Shown: positions 62,941 through 64,000 of the stretch, piece after piece
Layout: every line of letters starts with the position of its first letter
Numbering within the stretch: position 1 is the stretch's first letter
Source of the DNA: Dorea sp. AF36-15AT
GTDB taxonomy: Bacteria > Bacillota > Clostridia > Lachnospirales > Lachnospiraceae
Direction: 5' to 3'
DNA length: 64,000 bases
NCBI RefSeq assembly: GCF_003477705.1
Contig: NZ_QUDV01000005.1
Location: 124,001-188,000, forward strand
The notes under the pieces: generated by a model
The model's input: only the letters and a program-made list of their open reading frames with translations
The model's database searches: none
Told to the model about the DNA's origin: nothing
Translations under genes and position numbers: made by a program

Positions 62941-63820
62941 CCTTTTTACCACACAGGAAGAAAGAGACCAGAAGAATCAGGAATATGTAAAAAATATTTC
63001 TCTTTTTGATATTACTGATTTTCCGAATCACCCATTTAAGGTAAGAATGGACGCTAAGATGGTGGAAACTATCGAGAGTGTTCGAGAACATGGTGTATTG
63101 CTTCCAGCACTTGTCAGAGAGAAGCCAACAGGTGGGTATGAAATGATTTCCGGACACCGTAGAAAAATGGCGAGTGAACTGGCAGGATTTGAGAATATGC
63201 CTTGTATAGTAAGGAATCTCAGTGATGATGAAGCAGTTATTGTCATGGTTGACAGCAATCTTCAAAGAGAAGAAATCTTACCATCAGAGAAAGCATTTGC
63301 TTATAAAATGAAATTAGAAGCAATGAATAGACAAGGCAAGAGAACAGATTTAACTTCGACACCACTGGTGTCAAAGTTTCGGACAAATGAAATTTTGGCA
63401 CAAGAAGCAGGAGAAAGTCGAGAAACAATCCGCCGATATATCCGCCTTACAGAACTTATCCCGGAAATCCTTGAAATGGTTGATGAAAAGAAAATTGCCA
63501 TGCGTCCGGCGGTAGAGCTGTCTTATTTGCCGAAAGAGGAACAGGAGATATTGTACGACACCATGGAGTCGGAGGCTTGTACCCCAAGTCATGCACAGGC
63601 AATCAAAATCCGAAAATTCTCAGCAGAAGGCAGATTGAATGAAGATGTGTTACTGTCGATTATGGCAGAAGAAAAGCCAAATCAGGTAGAACAGTGGAAA
63701 ATTCCGAAGAACATACTGAAAAAATATTTCCCATCGGGAACTTCACAGCAGAAAATGGAAGAAACCATTGTCAAAGCACTGGAATTATACCGAAGACAGG
63801 AAAAAAGCAGGGAACGCTAG
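62894..63820 (+). CDS. parB: ParB/Spo0J family partition protein of a mobile element
   Basis: 308 residues. The ParB N-terminal CTP-binding fold reads NHPFKVRMDAKMVETIESVREHGVLLP in consecutive short motifs, then YEMISGHRRKMASELAG (box II) and VDSNLQREEILPSEKAFAYKMKLEA. A helix-turn-helix follows (NEILAQEAGESRETIRRYIRLTEL in pieces). The start is GTG 62894 behind GAGGTGATTCA. It overlaps the parA end, so the two are coupled. parS sites were not identified. Confidence 0.9.
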   Translation: MAKSREINMNLPSADDLFTTQEERDQKNQEYVKNISLFDITDFPNHPFKVRMDAKMVETIESVREHGVLLPALVREKPTGGYEMISGHRRKMASELAGFENMPCIVRNLSDDEAVIVMVDSNLQREEILPSEKAFAYKMKLEAMNRQGKRTDLTSTPLVSKFRTNEILAQEAGESRETIRRYIRLTELIPEILEMVDEKKIAMRPAVELSYLPKEEQEILYDTMESEACTPSHAQAIKIRKFSAEGRLNEDVLLSIMAEEKPNQVEQWKIPKNILKKYFPSGTSQQKMEETIVKALELYRRQEKSRER

Positions 63821-64000
63821 ACATTTTGACACCAGGGGAGAAGTCTATCCGTTGGCGGTCAATGAGAAATCAGCTTTTTCCTGTTTTCCCCTCCCCACAC
63901 CCTACCCCTTTGGTTTACCAGCAGATTACCAGCCGAAAAGACAATAAGGAGCCGGGAACTTCTTCTCTTTCGGCAGGTCGGAGATTCCAATACCCTGCAT
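63821..64000. other. Non-coding end of the window
   Basis: 180 bases after parB with no gene start that I trust. A C-rich run (CCCCTCCCCACACCCTACCCC, 63891-63911 area) and a stem GCCGAAAAGA/TCTTTCGGC (about 63934-63972) are visible. In related elements a replication or transfer gene begins shortly after this point. Confidence 0.4.

Overview
The window looks like a chromosomal segment of an anaerobic, spore-forming Firmicute of the Lachnospiraceae type (Dorea/Mediterraneibacter/Blautia-like). This is an inference from gene content. It has oxygen-sensitive glycyl radical and HydF chemistry, an intact sporulation sigma-K, CodY, IreB, RNase J, CIRCE-controlled groESL and several small families that I associate with this group. 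Most genes are moderately low in GC with strong AGGAGG-type ribosome binding sites. Two stretches (about 3100-8400 and 59100-61980) are visibly more AT-rich.

Region by region. 1-9385: a catabolic cluster with a glycyl radical dehydratase-type enzyme and its activase on the minus strand. Divergent from them are a SorC-type regulator, a ribose-type ABC importer and a class II aldolase. Two near-identical palindromes sit at the start points of the two divergent promoters and are the likely operators. 9386-9960 holds a decayed transposase tail. 9965-17918: degV and hydF, a small membrane protein with a PflX-like radical SAM protein, and a marR, alcohol dehydrogenase, sodium symporter operon with clear MarR palindromes. 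A heavily folded repeat and a second degV follow.

18046-31588 is housekeeping: nfo, trmO, a GH25 lipoprotein, prmA, rsmE, a cysteine desulfurase with thiI, an HPr-like protein without the active histidine, and mtaB. The conserved ireB-ruvX-DUF1292-fur-rnj-trmR-trhP operon closes it. 31608-44000: sigK, comM-dprA-topA, codY, groESL, guaB, galM. 44112-50765: an amidase, a yybP-ykoY manganese riboswitch in front of a P-type ATPase, a chorismate mutase-shikimate kinase fusion, yqeG, efp and a DUF5688-type protein. 50809-58726: tRNA-Arg(CCG) divergent from argS, two trans-editing proteins, a CPBP protease, a CwlO-like hydrolase behind a WalR-like box, then rpsB and tsf.

58830-64000 is accessory DNA. 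It starts with a cluster of TTGGGGA repeats, followed by an AT-rich two-gene operon: a DUF4297/Cap4-like nuclease and a Rad50/SMC-like ATPase with a CPxC motif. This is best read as a Lamassu/ABC-3C-like anti-phage system of compact two-gene form. After its terminator come parA and parB of the type carried by integrative conjugative elements, so the window probably ends just inside such an element. The defence pair is the most interesting system here.
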